A stretch of DNA of 64,000 nt, from NCBI GenBank assembly GCA_028292265.1, contig JAQGMR010000041.1, positions 56,431 through 120,430 on the forward strand. Reading direction: 5' to 3'. Under the pieces are notes generated by a model that was not told where the DNA came from, did no database searches, and saw only the letters and a list, made by a program, of their open reading frames with translations. This stretch comes from Herminiimonas sp. Its GTDB lineage: Bacteria > Pseudomonadota > Gammaproteobacteria > Burkholderiales > Burkholderiaceae_D. Of the stretch, positions 34,070-45,199 are shown piece by piece (positions within the stretch are counted from its first letter, which is position 1; every line of letters starts with the position of its first letter). The translations under genes were made by a program, and so were the position numbers.

Positions 34070-35269
34070 TCAGACCAGGTGACAGCGTATCGTGGACGGC
34101 GCGCCGCACAACTTGCGCATCAATTCTTCCGATATTGGTGCATCGACGTCAGTGATGGCATAGCCAATGCTGCCGCGTGTCTGCAATTGTTGCGCCACGA
34201 TGTTGAGGCCACTCTCGGCGAAGCAGGCATTCATGCTGGCAATCACGCCGGGAACGTTACGGTGCACGTTCAGAATGCGGCTGGTGGCTGCTTTCTCGAT
34301 GTGCGGCACTTCCGGAAAGTTGACCGCGGACCGGGTTGTGCCTGCGGACAGGAATCGCGCCAGCTTGTCTGCCACTTCCCTGCCGATATTATCCTGTGCT
34401 TCTTCGGTACTGCCGCCGATATGCGGCGTGAGGATTACGTTGTCGAGGCCGCGCAAGGGCGACACGAATTCGTCCTTCTCACTCTTGGGCTCCACCGGAA
34501 AAACATCAAGCGCGGCGCCGGCGAGTCTTTGTTCCCGTAGCGCCGTGTTTAGCGCCGCGATGTCGACGACGCCACCGCGCGAGGCGTTGATCAGGACGGC
34601 GGTAGGCTTCATGCAGGCGATGCGTTCCGCCGTCAGGAGGTCGGTGGTGGCAGCACCGCCGGGCACATGCATCGTTACAACGTCCGCTTGCGCCAACAGC
34701 GCTTCGAGAGTGGGAACTGGCCGCGCATTGCCAAGTGGCAGCTTGCTCTCCGGGTCATAGTAAAAGACGCGCATGCCAACGCTTTCTGCCAGGATGCCAA
34801 CCTGCGCGCCGATGTTGCCGTAGCCGATGATTCCGAGCGTCTTGTTGCGCACTTCATAGGCGCCCTGGGCACTCTTGTCCCAGATGCCACGGTGAGCGCG
34901 GGCGTTTTTTTCCGGTATGCGCCGCAGCAGTAAAATCGCCTGGGCAATCACCAGCTCGGCGACCGAGCGGGTATTGGAATACGGCGCATTAAAGACCGGA
35001 ATGCCGAGGGCCATGGCAGCGGTCAGATCAACCTGGTTCGTGCCGATGCAAAAACAGCCGATCACGTCCAGCCGGGGTAGTCCGGCAAGAACTTCCGCAG
35101 TGAGGTGGGTGGTGGAGCGAATACCAACGGCGTCCGCATCGGCCAGCGCCGCAGCCAATTCCTTGCCGGATAGGGCACGCGGGATTTCCGTAATGTCGGT
35201 GAATCCTTGGCCGCGCAGATGCTCCACGGCGCTTGGGTGTATCTTTTCGAGAAGGACGATTTTTGTCAT
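34070..35269 (-). CDS. serA: D-3-phosphoglycerate dehydrogenase
   Basis: A 399-residue SerA of the type with an ACT domain. It oxidises 3-phosphoglycerate as the first step of serine synthesis. The NAD fold is GIIGYGNIGAQVGILAESVGM; catalytic residues are Arg in NASRGG, Glu in DVFPVEP and His in TPHIGGST. The C-terminal ACT domain (about 325-399, NVPGVIASMNACFAESGLNI) suggests serine feedback. Length matches the E. coli enzyme. It is convergent with the phospholipase D gene and divergent from the ferredoxin reductase gene. Confidence 0.93.
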   Translation of the reverse strand: MTKIVLLEKIHPSAVEHLRGQGFTDITEIPRALSGKELAAALADADAVGIRSTTHLTAEVLAGLPRLDVIGCFCIGTNQVDLTAAMALGIPVFNAPYSNTRSVAELVIAQAILLLRRIPEKNARAHRGIWDKSAQGAYEVRNKTLGIIGYGNIGAQVGILAESVGMRVFYYDPESKLPLGNARPVPTLEALLAQADVVTMHVPGGAATTDLLTAERIACMKPTAVLINASRGGVVDIAALNTALREQRLAGAALDVFPVEPKSEKDEFVSPLRGLDNVILTPHIGGSTEEAQDNIGREVADKLARFLSAGTTRSAVNFPEVPHIEKAATSRILNVHRNVPGVIASMNACFAESGLNIVAQQLQTRGSIGYAITDVDAPISEELMRKLCGAPSTIRCHLV

Positions 35270-35440
35270 GAGCCAGCTTTCGGTGTAAGAACAATTGTTA
35301 GAGCGCGTTGCCGGAACGAGGTGCCACTGAAGTGCAAGAATGTCGTACCAGAAGGCGCTGTAAAAAGGAATTGCGGGGCAACCGGATGGTCAACATTTGA
35401 CGGGGTAATACCCCACTTTTTCAAGGGCACCCTCCCATTC

Positions 35441-36265
35441 ATGAGTCATGACGCAAATCAGCCCGGTAGCGTAACGACCCCGGCAGAGCAGAAGGCGAGC
35501 CGCGAGACCATCACGTCGGTGCGACGCTGGACCGAGCATCTTTTCACCTTTCGCAGTACACGTCCAGAAGGCTACCGGTTCACGCCCGGTCAATACGCTC
35601 GGCTCGGGTTACCCGAAGGCGATGGCATGATCTGGCGCGCCTATTCGCTGACATCAGATCCGGCACAGCAGGAACTCGAGTACTACGGCATCGTGGTGCC
35701 CGGCGGCGCCTTCACCACCCAATTGAAGAACATGGAAGCCGGCGCGCCGATCTGGATCGAAAAGCAAAGTTTTGGCTTCATGACAGCGGACCGGTTCAGC
35801 GATGGCGAAACCTTGTGGATGCTGTCGACCGGCACTGGAATCGGGCCTTATCTTTCAATCCTGCGCGATGCCGCGGTGTGGGACCAGTTCCGCAAACTCG
35901 TCCTCGTGCACTGCGTGCGTCATGCCGCCGAGCTAAGCTACGAAGAAGAAATACGGAATTTGCAGGCCGCGCCCCCGACCGCTGCACAGCACCCTGGACG
36001 CCTGCAACTGATTCAATGCACCACACGCGAGAGCGGCGAGAACGCGACAGCCGGCGGTCGATTGCAGGGCCGTATTACGACATTGATCGAGAGTGGCGAA
36101 CTGGAGCGCAAGGCTGGCTTGCCACTCGTACCGGAAACGGCGCGCGTCATGCTATGCGGGAATCCGGAAATGATTGCAGAGACTCGCCGCATCCTGCATC
36201 AGCGCGGCATGAAGCCGTGTCGACGAGCGACGCCGGGCCAGTTCCTTACCGAGAATTATTGGTAG
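35441..36265 (+). CDS. Ferredoxin--NADP(+) reductase
   Basis: A 274-residue ferredoxin/flavodoxin-NADP reductase. The FAD motif is RAYSLTS, the NADP fold GTGIGPYLSIL and the nicotinamide-side motif CGNPEMI. The protein ends in the aromatic ENYW, a C-terminal residue that stacks on the flavin in this family. It supplies electrons between NADPH and ferredoxin or flavodoxin. I use ATG 35441 (MSHDANQPG). The open frame to 35207 is antisense to serA and is not used. The first 20 residues look unstructured, so a later start cannot be excluded. Confidence 0.87.
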   Translation: MSHDANQPGSVTTPAEQKASRETITSVRRWTEHLFTFRSTRPEGYRFTPGQYARLGLPEGDGMIWRAYSLTSDPAQQELEYYGIVVPGGAFTTQLKNMEAGAPIWIEKQSFGFMTADRFSDGETLWMLSTGTGIGPYLSILRDAAVWDQFRKLVLVHCVRHAAELSYEEEIRNLQAAPPTAAQHPGRLQLIQCTTRESGENATAGGRLQGRITTLIESGELERKAGLPLVPETARVMLCGNPEMIAETRRILHQRGMKPCRRATPGQFLTENYW

Positions 36266-36414
36266 GAGTTCGCCGGAACACGGGCGCCAGACTCAACTTC
36301 GACGACGGCTGGGAAACTGGTGCCGCCGCTGAGTTTGTTGAGTAGGATGTCAGCCGCATTGGAATACCCGCCCGGTTGCACCGGCCACAGAAAGCGGAGC
36401 GCTGAGGTCTTCGG

Positions 36415-36440
36415 GGCAGGCGGCGGCGACGCCGCCTGCC
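36415..36440. terminator. Strong GC hairpin between convergent genes
   Basis: GGCAGGCGGCG, loop GCGA, CGCCGCCTGCC: a perfect 11-bp stem between the ferredoxin reductase and beta-oxidation genes. No T-run; likely a bidirectional transcription barrier or an mRNA end. Confidence 0.5.
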
Positions 36441-36478
36441 ATCGCCAGCAAGCCGTCGCGTCGCCTCATACGGCTAGC

Positions 36479-38557
<2,079 letters not shown>

Positions 38558-38786
38558 GTCTCTTCCTTTGGCTGGTTTTGTTGGAAATGCGGCGCTCCGG
38601 TCGGAACGAGCATAGGGACGGATTCGGTGATGCGCAAATGATGAACTATACCGTAGAAAAGAACGATCGTATTATTCAATGATTGCGTGTCATCCGGCGC
38701 GGGTTGGCGCCCTGGTGGCCTTCAACCACTTGGCCGTCGTCCCGCAATTCCGCAACACATTAAAGCAATGCGCCGAAAATCTGAGC

Positions 38787-39122
38787 TCAGGCACCGAGCA
38801 GCCGGCGCCCAAGGACGGATTGCATATCCCGCCGGCCATCTGCGATCAGGTAGATGATGATCTGAGTCGCCATGACGCGGTAGATGACACGGTAGGGCTT
38901 GAATGATGTTTGGCGATACTCTTTTATTCCGAGCGCAACCAGTTCTTTCGGGTAGCTTCCGCGCTCCGGAAACCGAGACAGACTTTCCACGATATTCATA
39001 AGCTTGTCCAACACGTGATTGGCGTTGGCAATACAGTCAAACTCGGCAATGTAATCGTGAAGAGCCTCCAGGTCCTGCTCCGCACCTTGGGTGAGCACAA
39101 CGTCGAACTGATCGCCTGCCAT
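38787..39122 (-). CDS. ParE/RelE-family toxin
   Basis: A 111-residue toxin of the ParE/RelE superfamily. The fold signatures are LTQGAEQDLEALHDYI at the N-terminus, LSRFPERGSYPKELVALGIKEYRQTSF in the middle and YRVIYRVMATQIIIYLIADGRRDMQSVL at the end. Its ATG overlaps the antitoxin stop by four bases, the usual antitoxin-first arrangement. ParE-type members poison gyrase and RelE-type members cut mRNA; I cannot tell which applies. It is located between the beta-oxidation gene and the transporter operon. Confidence 0.88.
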   Translation of the reverse strand: MAGDQFDVVLTQGAEQDLEALHDYIAEFDCIANANHVLDKLMNIVESLSRFPERGSYPKELVALGIKEYRQTSFKPYRVIYRVMATQIIIYLIADGRRDMQSVLGRRLLGA

Positions 39123-39397
39123 CAGGCAGTTGGACGCTTGGCGCGCAGGCGCGCTACGACTTCGGCGACTGGTTTAAGTTTGCCATCCGCCACATCTTGG
39201 TTGCCCAGAGCCAGAATCTTTAACAGTGCCATCGTTTCCTGGGTTTCCTCGAAAGAGGCCACGTCCTGGAGAACAGCCTTGGCTTCTCCGTTTTGAGTGA
39301 TGAGCATCGGCTGGCGTTGCTCGGCGAGACGTTTCAGGACCTCGGCCGCATTGGCTTTGAGGTAGCTGATCGGCTTCACTTGAGATAAATAGCGCAT
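39122..39397 (-). CDS. Phd/YefM-family antitoxin
   Basis: A 91-residue antitoxin. The N-terminus MRYLSQVKPISYLKANAAEVLKRL and the ITQNGEAKAVLQDV segment are typical of the Phd/YefM DNA-binding fold; the C-terminal helix (KPVAEVVARLRAKR) would wrap the toxin. AGGGGC precedes ATG 39397; an in-frame extension upstream lacks family similarity. It neutralises the toxin encoded behind it and probably represses its own promoter. Confidence 0.88.
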   Translation of the reverse strand: MRYLSQVKPISYLKANAAEVLKRLAEQRQPMLITQNGEAKAVLQDVASFEETQETMALLKILALGNQDVADGKLKPVAEVVARLRAKRPTA

Positions 39398-39719
39398 GGT
39401 CTTGCCCCTGATCTTTGAACGAGACCAAATATAGACTGATAAAGGTCTGATCGCAAGACGGGTGGATGGAATGCGTGCCGTAGCCTGATCATCCGGAGCG
39501 GCCATAAGATGCCATGGACTCGCCCGCTGCTCATTAGCCCGCTGCGGAATTCATATCCGGCGCGGAGAATCCATGACATGCCGGCCGCTCCATCGCCCCG
39601 GCACCCGATGGACGGGAAATAACGAAGGTGAAGGACGTCAAGGTGCCGGCTTGCTTGCGGCATCGAGCGCGCAAGCAAGCTGTTTCAGAACGATCTACCG
39701 CGGCGCGTAGCGTTAGGGG
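39398..39719. other. Intergenic region upstream of the toxin-antitoxin pair
   Basis: 322 bases between the antitoxin start and the stop of the first substrate-binding protein gene. It should hold the antitoxin promoter. I see no gene in it. Confidence 0.5.
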
Positions 39720-40973
39720 TTACCCCTTGTTCCCCGAAGCCGGCCGCTTCATCTGGCACGAAGTCGGCTGGGTCGCGACATAGCTGTCAACGACTTCGTC
39801 GGTGCGCCATCCATAGCCGGTATTTTCCTGATCGTACTTGACGTCCTTGCCGTTGACTTTTACCCAGGTCGCAATCCACAGCGGCTGCTGCAACTGGTGA
39901 TCGGTCTTGCGCATTTCGACTTCGCCGTTCAGGCTCTTCACCTTCATGGATTCCATCGCAAAGGCGACCTTGACCGGATCGGTCGATTTGGTTTCCACGA
40001 TGGCCTGGCTCAGCATCTTCACGCCGGTGTAGGTGGCCATGGCGTAGTAGTCGTCGTTGTACTTTTTCTTGAAGCCGTCAACGATTTCATGACCGACATA
40101 GCCCTTGTTGTTGACGTTCCAGTAGCCAACGTACTTCACGCGGTCGGCACCCGAGGCGCCCATCGCGGTCGGTACACCGGTGGTTGAGCCGTAATAGGTG
40201 TAGAAGGTGGCCTTCAGGTCCGCGTCTTTCGCAGCCTTGATCAACAGCGCCAGATCGGCGCCCCAGTTTCCGGTGACGACCGTGTCGGCGCCTGAAGCCT
40301 TGATCTTCGCTACATACGGCGAGAAGTCCTTCACCTGTCCGATCGGATGCAGGTCATCGCCAACGATCTGTATGTCCGGCCGCTTGCGCTTGAGGTAGTC
40401 CTTCGCCGCCCGTGTCACCTGATGGCCGAACGAGTAGTTTTGCCCGATGATGTAGACCTTCTTGATGTTCTTGTCCTTGGCCATGAAGCTGGTCAGGGCT
40501 TCCATCTTCATGTCGGAATTGGCGTCGATGCGGAACTGCCAGAAGCTGCACTTGCTGTTGGTGAGGTCCGGGTCGACCGCGGCGTAATTGAAGTAAACCA
40601 CTTCCTTGCCGGGATTGCGTTCATTGTGCTTGTTGATTGCGTCCAGCAGCGCGGCAGCGGCGCCGGAGCCATTACCTTGCGCGACATAGCGAAAGCCCTG
40701 GTCGATGGCCGCTTGCAGTTGGGTCAGGGATTCTTGTGGACTGGCCTTGTTGTCGAAGCCGACAATCTCGATGGTATTGTTGCCGGCCCATTTTTCCTTG
40801 TTCGCGAGTTCGGCGATGTACTGCCAGCTATGCAGAATGCCCACCCCGACCGGCGCGAACGGACCGGACAGTGGGTCAATGAAGGCGACTTTGACGTTGG
40901 CTGCTGAAGCGCTTTGTGAGAATGCGGCCGCAATTGACAGAGCCAGGATCAGGGGATTGAGTTTCATGGTCAT
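39720..40973 (-). CDS. livK: Branched-chain-type ABC transporter substrate-binding protein (copy 1)
   Basis: A 417-residue periplasmic receptor with a signal peptide (LILALSIAAAFSQSASA) and mature start NVKVAFIDPLSGPFAPVG, typical of the LivK family. The ligand domain includes GNGSGAAAALLDAI and NWGADLALLIKAAKDADL. It is strongly similar to the receptor at 45200-46447, down to the C-terminal TSCQMKRP and the leader GGAAGAGACAAATGA. It is encoded last in the operon, 296 bases behind livF. The ligand is unknown; the acyl-CoA ligase in the same run hints at an aromatic or fatty acid rather than an amino acid. Confidence 0.9.
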   Translation of the reverse strand: MTMKLNPLILALSIAAAFSQSASAANVKVAFIDPLSGPFAPVGVGILHSWQYIAELANKEKWAGNNTIEIVGFDNKASPQESLTQLQAAIDQGFRYVAQGNGSGAAAALLDAINKHNERNPGKEVVYFNYAAVDPDLTNSKCSFWQFRIDANSDMKMEALTSFMAKDKNIKKVYIIGQNYSFGHQVTRAAKDYLKRKRPDIQIVGDDLHPIGQVKDFSPYVAKIKASGADTVVTGNWGADLALLIKAAKDADLKATFYTYYGSTTGVPTAMGASGADRVKYVGYWNVNNKGYVGHEIVDGFKKKYNDDYYAMATYTGVKMLSQAIVETKSTDPVKVAFAMESMKVKSLNGEVEMRKTDHQLQQPLWIATWVKVNGKDVKYDQENTGYGWRTDEVVDSYVATQPTSCQMKRPASGNKG

Positions 40974-41229
40974 TTGTCTCTTCCTTGGGAATCGTTTTAA
41001 ATGTCATGCCCCAGAACTAGACCCTGGGGTTTTGCCCTACCCGCTACCGTGTCCGAAGACTGCGTTGGTCCTGGACTCGTAAAGGGATTCTAACCAGATT
41101 ATGTGGCAAATAGTGCAATAAACGACCGCTTGGAACAGCTTGTTGCTGACCGGCTTCCCATCCTTGTTTTAGTTTGCTGCGCGTGCCTAGAACCCTGCGC
41201 GACAGGCGTATTCCGGGGGCAACTTGTGA

Positions 41230-41256
41230 CAGCACATTCCGCTTCGGGACGTGCTG
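41230..41256 (-). promoter_or_regulatory. Hairpin between livF and livK copy 1
   Basis: CAGCAC/GTGCTG plus an inner five-pair stem with one mismatch, 14 bases behind the livF stop and with no T-run. It probably protects upstream RNA or partly ends transcription before the last receptor gene. A second hairpin, CCCCAG-N9-CTGGGG, lies in the same gap near 41012. The 296-base gap otherwise shows no gene. Confidence 0.45.
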
Positions 41257-41269
41257 TGGGTTGAGGCTT

Positions 41270-41983
41270 CTAGACTTCCAGCCACTCTTTCCGCAATGCG
41301 GCGTTTTCTTTCAACTGTGCCGGGGTTCCCTCGAACACAATCGCGCCATGGCCCATGACGTACACCCGCTGGGATATCTCCAATGCAATTGCCAGCTTCT
41401 GTTCCACCAGCAAGATCGAGATGCCGCGATTCTTCAGTTCGTTGAGGTATTCGGCGACGAGACCGACGATCTTGGGCGCCAGGCCCTCGGTTGGTTCGTC
41501 AATCATGATGAGGTCCGGGTCACCCATCAGCGTGCGGCAAAGCGTGAGCATCTGCTGCTCGCCTCCGGACAAGACGCCGGCCTGGGTATGCTGCCGTTCG
41601 CGAAGGCGCGGAAACATCTGATACATGTCGTCCAGCGACCAGCGTCCACGCTTGTTGGCGCCACGACCCGGTTTTTCGCCAAGGATCAGGTTCTGTTCCA
41701 CGGTCAGTGACGGGAAAATGTCACGGTTCTCGGGCACGTAGCCCAGACCCATGTGTGCGATCTCGAACGCCTTTAGTCCAATGATTTCCTTGCCCTTGAA
41801 CATAATGGAACCGGTCGAATTGACCTGTCCCATGGCCGCCTTGACCGTAGTCGAGCGGCCCACGCCGTTGCGCCCAAGCAGGCTGACAATCTCGCCTTCG
41901 TTGATGATCATGTCAACGCCGTGCAGGACGTGGCTTTTGCCGTAATAGGCGTGCAGATCGCGGATTTCGAGTATGGCCGTCAT
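41270..41983 (-). CDS. livF: ABC transporter ATPase LivF type
   Basis: A 237-residue ATPase of the LivF subfamily. Signature LSGGEQQML and Walker B LIMIDEPTEGLAP are normal. The Walker A motif reads GRNGVGRST, so the usual lysine is arginine (Arg43). This substitution is tolerated in part of the LivF subfamily as far as I recall. The ATG overlaps the livG stop by four bases. It powers uptake together with LivG through LivH/LivM. Confidence 0.92.
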   Translation of the reverse strand: MTAILEIRDLHAYYGKSHVLHGVDMIINEGEIVSLLGRNGVGRSTTVKAAMGQVNSTGSIMFKGKEIIGLKAFEIAHMGLGYVPENRDIFPSLTVEQNLILGEKPGRGANKRGRWSLDDMYQMFPRLRERQHTQAGVLSGGEQQMLTLCRTLMGDPDLIMIDEPTEGLAPKIVGLVAEYLNELKNRGISILLVEQKLAIALEISQRVYVMGHGAIVFEGTPAQLKENAALRKEWLEV

Positions 41984-42747
41984 GCGTGACTTTCAACTGG
42001 GGCATGGCCGCCCAAATAGGCTTCCTGCACTTTGGGATTGGCGCGAATATTGGCGGGTGTATCGCAGGCGATTACCTCTCCGTACACGACCACGGCGATC
42101 TTGTCGGCCAGTCCGAAGACGACGCTCATGTCATGCTCCACCATCAGGAGCGTCTTGCCGACCGTGACCTTGCGGATCAATTCAACTGCCGCATCGGATT
42201 CGGAACGGCTCATGCCGGCTGTTGGTTCATCCAGCAGGATGACGTCTGCGCCGCCTGCAATCGTGATGCCGATTTCCAGCGCACGCTGCTCGGCATAGGT
42301 AAGCAGGCCAGCGGCGGCATTGCGCCGGCGCTTCAGCCCGATCTGCTCGAGCACGGCTTCGGCGCGCTCGTGTGCATCCTTCAGTCCGTTCAGGCGATGC
42401 CAGAAAGAGTACTTGTATCCCAATGACCAGAGCACGGCGCAACGCAGATTTTCATAAACGGTCAATCGATGAAAAATGTTCGTGATCTGGAAGCTGCGCG
42501 AAAGCCCAAGCCGATTGATTTCAAACGGCTTGAGCCCAAGAATGCTGCGGCCATTCAGAAGAATGTCGCCGGAGCCGACGTTGAACCGACCGGATACCAG
42601 GTTGAACAGGGTCGACTTGCCGGCACCATTCGGGCCGATGATGGCGTAACGTTCGCCCGCAGGTACGCTCAGACTGGCACCCCGGATAATCTCGGATTTG
42701 CCGAATGCCTTGTGAACGTCAGCCAGAACCAGGGCCGGCGTGCTCAT
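41980..42747 (-). CDS. livG: ABC transporter ATPase LivG type
   Basis: A 255-residue ATPase with canonical Walker A GPNGAGKST, signature region LTYAEQRALEIG (a known LivG variant) and Walker B VILLDEPTAGM. I start at ATG 42747, which overlaps the livM stop; the frame is open to 43146 but only as antisense-free noise within livM. LivG pairs with LivF as the ATPase heterodimer. Four-base overlaps on both sides indicate coupled translation. Confidence 0.93.
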   Translation of the reverse strand: MSTPALVLADVHKAFGKSEIIRGASLSVPAGERYAIIGPNGAGKSTLFNLVSGRFNVGSGDILLNGRSILGLKPFEINRLGLSRSFQITNIFHRLTVYENLRCAVLWSLGYKYSFWHRLNGLKDAHERAEAVLEQIGLKRRRNAAAGLLTYAEQRALEIGITIAGGADVILLDEPTAGMSRSESDAAVELIRKVTVGKTLLMVEHDMSVVFGLADKIAVVVYGEVIACDTPANIRANPKVQEAYLGGHAPVESHA

Positions 42748-44039
42748 GCATCCCCCCGGCGAATCAGCTCTTCGATTTCTGTATTCACTTCGCCCCACTC
42801 GTTCTGAAACACATTCCGGGTCTTTCGGAAAGCAAAGCCGCCAACCGCAATGAGCAGGACGGCGACGATCCAGCCCGGTGCCGCCGCCGTGTCGACGGCG
42901 ATGCCGAACAACTGGCGCGTGGTGCCGTTGGCCGAGTCCAGCGTCAGGTGGTACAGCATCTCGATGGCGATGACCGCGCCTAGACTCATGAACAGGCCCG
43001 CCACGCACACCGCCAGCAGCGGCCGCAGGATTCGATGGTAGCGGCCATATTTCGCGACCCGCAGGTTGAGCATCAGGATACTCGCGACCCCACCCGGCGA
43101 ATACATGACCATGACAATGAAGAAGATGCCAAGGTAGAGTTGCCATGCTTTCGTAAAATCGGAAAGCAGCACGGTGAGGAACACCCCGATCACGGCGCCG
43201 ATAAGTGGGCCGAAGAAGAATCCAACGCCACCGATGAAGGTGAACAGCAGGATGGCGCCGGAGCGGACGGCGCTGACATTTTCCGCCGTGACGATCTCGA
43301 AGTTGATGGCGCCGAGCGACCCGGCAATGCCAGCAAAAAAGGACGAAAGGATCAACGTAAGGTAGCGCACGCGCTGCGTGTTGTAGCCGATAAACTCAAC
43401 CCGTTCCGGATTGTCGCGTGCGGCATTGATGATCCGGCCTAAAGGCGTTTGCGTGAACGCGTACATGCCGATGGTGCTGACGAAGAGCCAGAATGCAATC
43501 AGGTAGTAGACCTGTATTTGCGGTCCGTATGTGATGCCAAGCACCGGTTGCCCGATGACGCGGTTGGTGGAAATGCCGCCTTCGCCGCCAAAGAACGACG
43601 GAAACATCAGCGAGCAGGCAAACACCAGTTCAACGATGCCGAGCGTGATCATCGAAAACGTAGTCCCCGCCTTCTTGGTCGTCACGTAGCCAAAAAGGAC
43701 GCCGAACACCATGCCGGCCAGCCCGCCGATTACGGGTATCAGGGTGACCGGTATCGGCAGCGTCCCTTTGGTAGCCAGGTTCATCGCATGGATGGCGAAG
43801 AACGCGCCAAGCCCGGAATACACCGCGTGCCCGAACGAGAGCATGCCGCCCTGCCCCAGCAGCATGTTGTAGGACAGCGCAAAGATCATCACTGTCCCCA
43901 TCTGGGACAGGATGGAGAGCGCCGCGCCGCGATTGAATATGGTGGGCGCGAGGATCAGGATCAGTGCAAAGACGGTCCAGATGAACCACCGGCCCAGATT
44001 TACCGGCGCGAACTTTACAGTGCTGGTTGTGGCAGTCAT
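42744..44039 (-). CDS. livM: ABC transporter permease LivM type
   Basis: A 431-residue inner-membrane permease with about ten hydrophobic segments. The family motif region SYNMLLGQGGMLSFGHAVYSGLGAFFA is near residues 56-82, and the cytoplasmic-loop segment GRIINAARDNPERVEFIGYNTQRVRY contacts the ATPases. The C-terminal 110 residues extend beyond the usual core and include an extra helix pair (WIVAVLLIAVGGFAF), then a charged tail. Four bases behind livH. Confidence 0.92.
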   Translation of the reverse strand: MTATTSTVKFAPVNLGRWFIWTVFALILILAPTIFNRGAALSILSQMGTVMIFALSYNMLLGQGGMLSFGHAVYSGLGAFFAIHAMNLATKGTLPIPVTLIPVIGGLAGMVFGVLFGYVTTKKAGTTFSMITLGIVELVFACSLMFPSFFGGEGGISTNRVIGQPVLGITYGPQIQVYYLIAFWLFVSTIGMYAFTQTPLGRIINAARDNPERVEFIGYNTQRVRYLTLILSSFFAGIAGSLGAINFEIVTAENVSAVRSGAILLFTFIGGVGFFFGPLIGAVIGVFLTVLLSDFTKAWQLYLGIFFIVMVMYSPGGVASILMLNLRVAKYGRYHRILRPLLAVCVAGLFMSLGAVIAIEMLYHLTLDSANGTTRQLFGIAVDTAAAPGWIVAVLLIAVGGFAFRKTRNVFQNEWGEVNTEIEELIRRGDA

Positions 44040-44043
44040 GTTC

Positions 44044-44991
44044 TTAATTCTCTCTTGTGCCCATCAAGCCCTTGGGCCGGAAGATCAGTATCAGAACCAG
44101 CAGCAGGTAGGGCAAGATCGGAGCCGTTTGGGCAATGGTGAGATTCAGCACCGAGAAGCCGAACGTTTCGGGCGTAATTTGCAGGCCCACTTTGGACAGC
44201 ACAGTCAGTATTGAATAATCCAGGGCGACCGCATAGGTTTGCAGCACACCAATCAGAAGTGAAGCGACCAGAGCGCCGACCAGTGAGCCCATGCCGCCCA
44301 CCACGACGACCACAAAAATAATGCTGCCGACTGTGCCCGCCATGCCAGGTTCGGTGACGAAGGCATTGCCGCCGATGACGCCGGCCAGGCCGGCCAGCGC
44401 GCAACCGCCACCGAACACCAGCATGAAGACACGGGGCACGTTGTGGCCGAGCGCTTCCACCGTGTCGGGATGGGTCAGCGCAGCCTGAATGACGAGGCCG
44501 ATGCGGGTGCGGGTCAGCACCAGGTACATTGACGCCAGCATGACCAATGCGACGAGCATCATGAAACCGCGATACGCAGGGAAGGTGGTGGTGTACAGCT
44601 TGAAGAGAGAGCCGGACAGCTCGGCCGGAATTTGATAAGGGACCGCTGCACGTCCCCACACCAGCTGCACCAGTTCAACCAGGACATACGACAGGCCGAA
44701 GGTAAACAGCAGCTCGGGTATGTGGCCAAACCGATGTACGGCACGCAGTCCGTAGCGTTCGACCATGGCGCCGATGACGCCCACAAGTAGAGGCGCTATC
44801 ACGAGCGCCGGCCAAAAGCCGATCCAGGTGCTCACCATATAGGCGAAATAGGCGCCCAACATGTAGAAGCTGGCGTGCGCGAAGTTGAGCACGCCCATCA
44901 TGCTGAAAATGAGGGTGAGGCCGGAGGAGAGCATGAATAGCAGGAGCCCGTAGCTCAAGCCGTTCAATAGCGTGATCAGCGTAAATTCCAC
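44044..44991 (-). CDS. livH: ABC transporter permease LivH type
   Basis: A 315-residue inner-membrane permease with eight or so hydrophobic segments. The opening LLNGLSYGLLLFMLSSGLTLIF and MMGVLNFAHASFYMLGAYFAY are LivH hallmarks; a late EALGHNVPRVFMLVFGGG loop binds the ATPase. The start is a GTG at 44991 with AAGGG upstream. It is preceded by a 208-base gap with a hairpin that may set the receptor-to-permease ratio. Confidence 0.92.
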   Translation of the reverse strand: MEFTLITLLNGLSYGLLLFMLSSGLTLIFSMMGVLNFAHASFYMLGAYFAYMVSTWIGFWPALVIAPLLVGVIGAMVERYGLRAVHRFGHIPELLFTFGLSYVLVELVQLVWGRAAVPYQIPAELSGSLFKLYTTTFPAYRGFMMLVALVMLASMYLVLTRTRIGLVIQAALTHPDTVEALGHNVPRVFMLVFGGGCALAGLAGVIGGNAFVTEPGMAGTVGSIIFVVVVVGGMGSLVGALVASLLIGVLQTYAVALDYSILTVLSKVGLQITPETFGFSVLNLTIAQTAPILPYLLLVLILIFRPKGLMGTREN

Positions 44992-45052
44992 GTCGGTACC
45001 CTTGGCAAATACGGCATGGAGCGCGCGTATTCTGTTGATGCCGCAGAAAAGC

Positions 45053-45071
45053 CTTCTCTACAACAGAGAAG
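45053..45071 (-). promoter_or_regulatory. Attenuator-like hairpin between livK copy 2 and livH
   Basis: CTTCTCT, five-base loop, AGAGAAG; on the minus strand it is followed by GCTTTTCT. It lies in the 208-base gap after the receptor gene. Such hairpins commonly reduce transcription into permease genes so that receptor is made in excess. Confidence 0.5.
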
Positions 45072-45199
45072 CTCGTTGTCGTCACGCCCGCCGCGGCGCT
45101 GAGCCGATGTGGCCATGCCGCGTGCCAGGAACGGGCAAGGCCAAGAAGCCCTGCCCGCTTCGCGCCCTTCGCATCGAAGGAACGCCGCAGTTCAACCGT

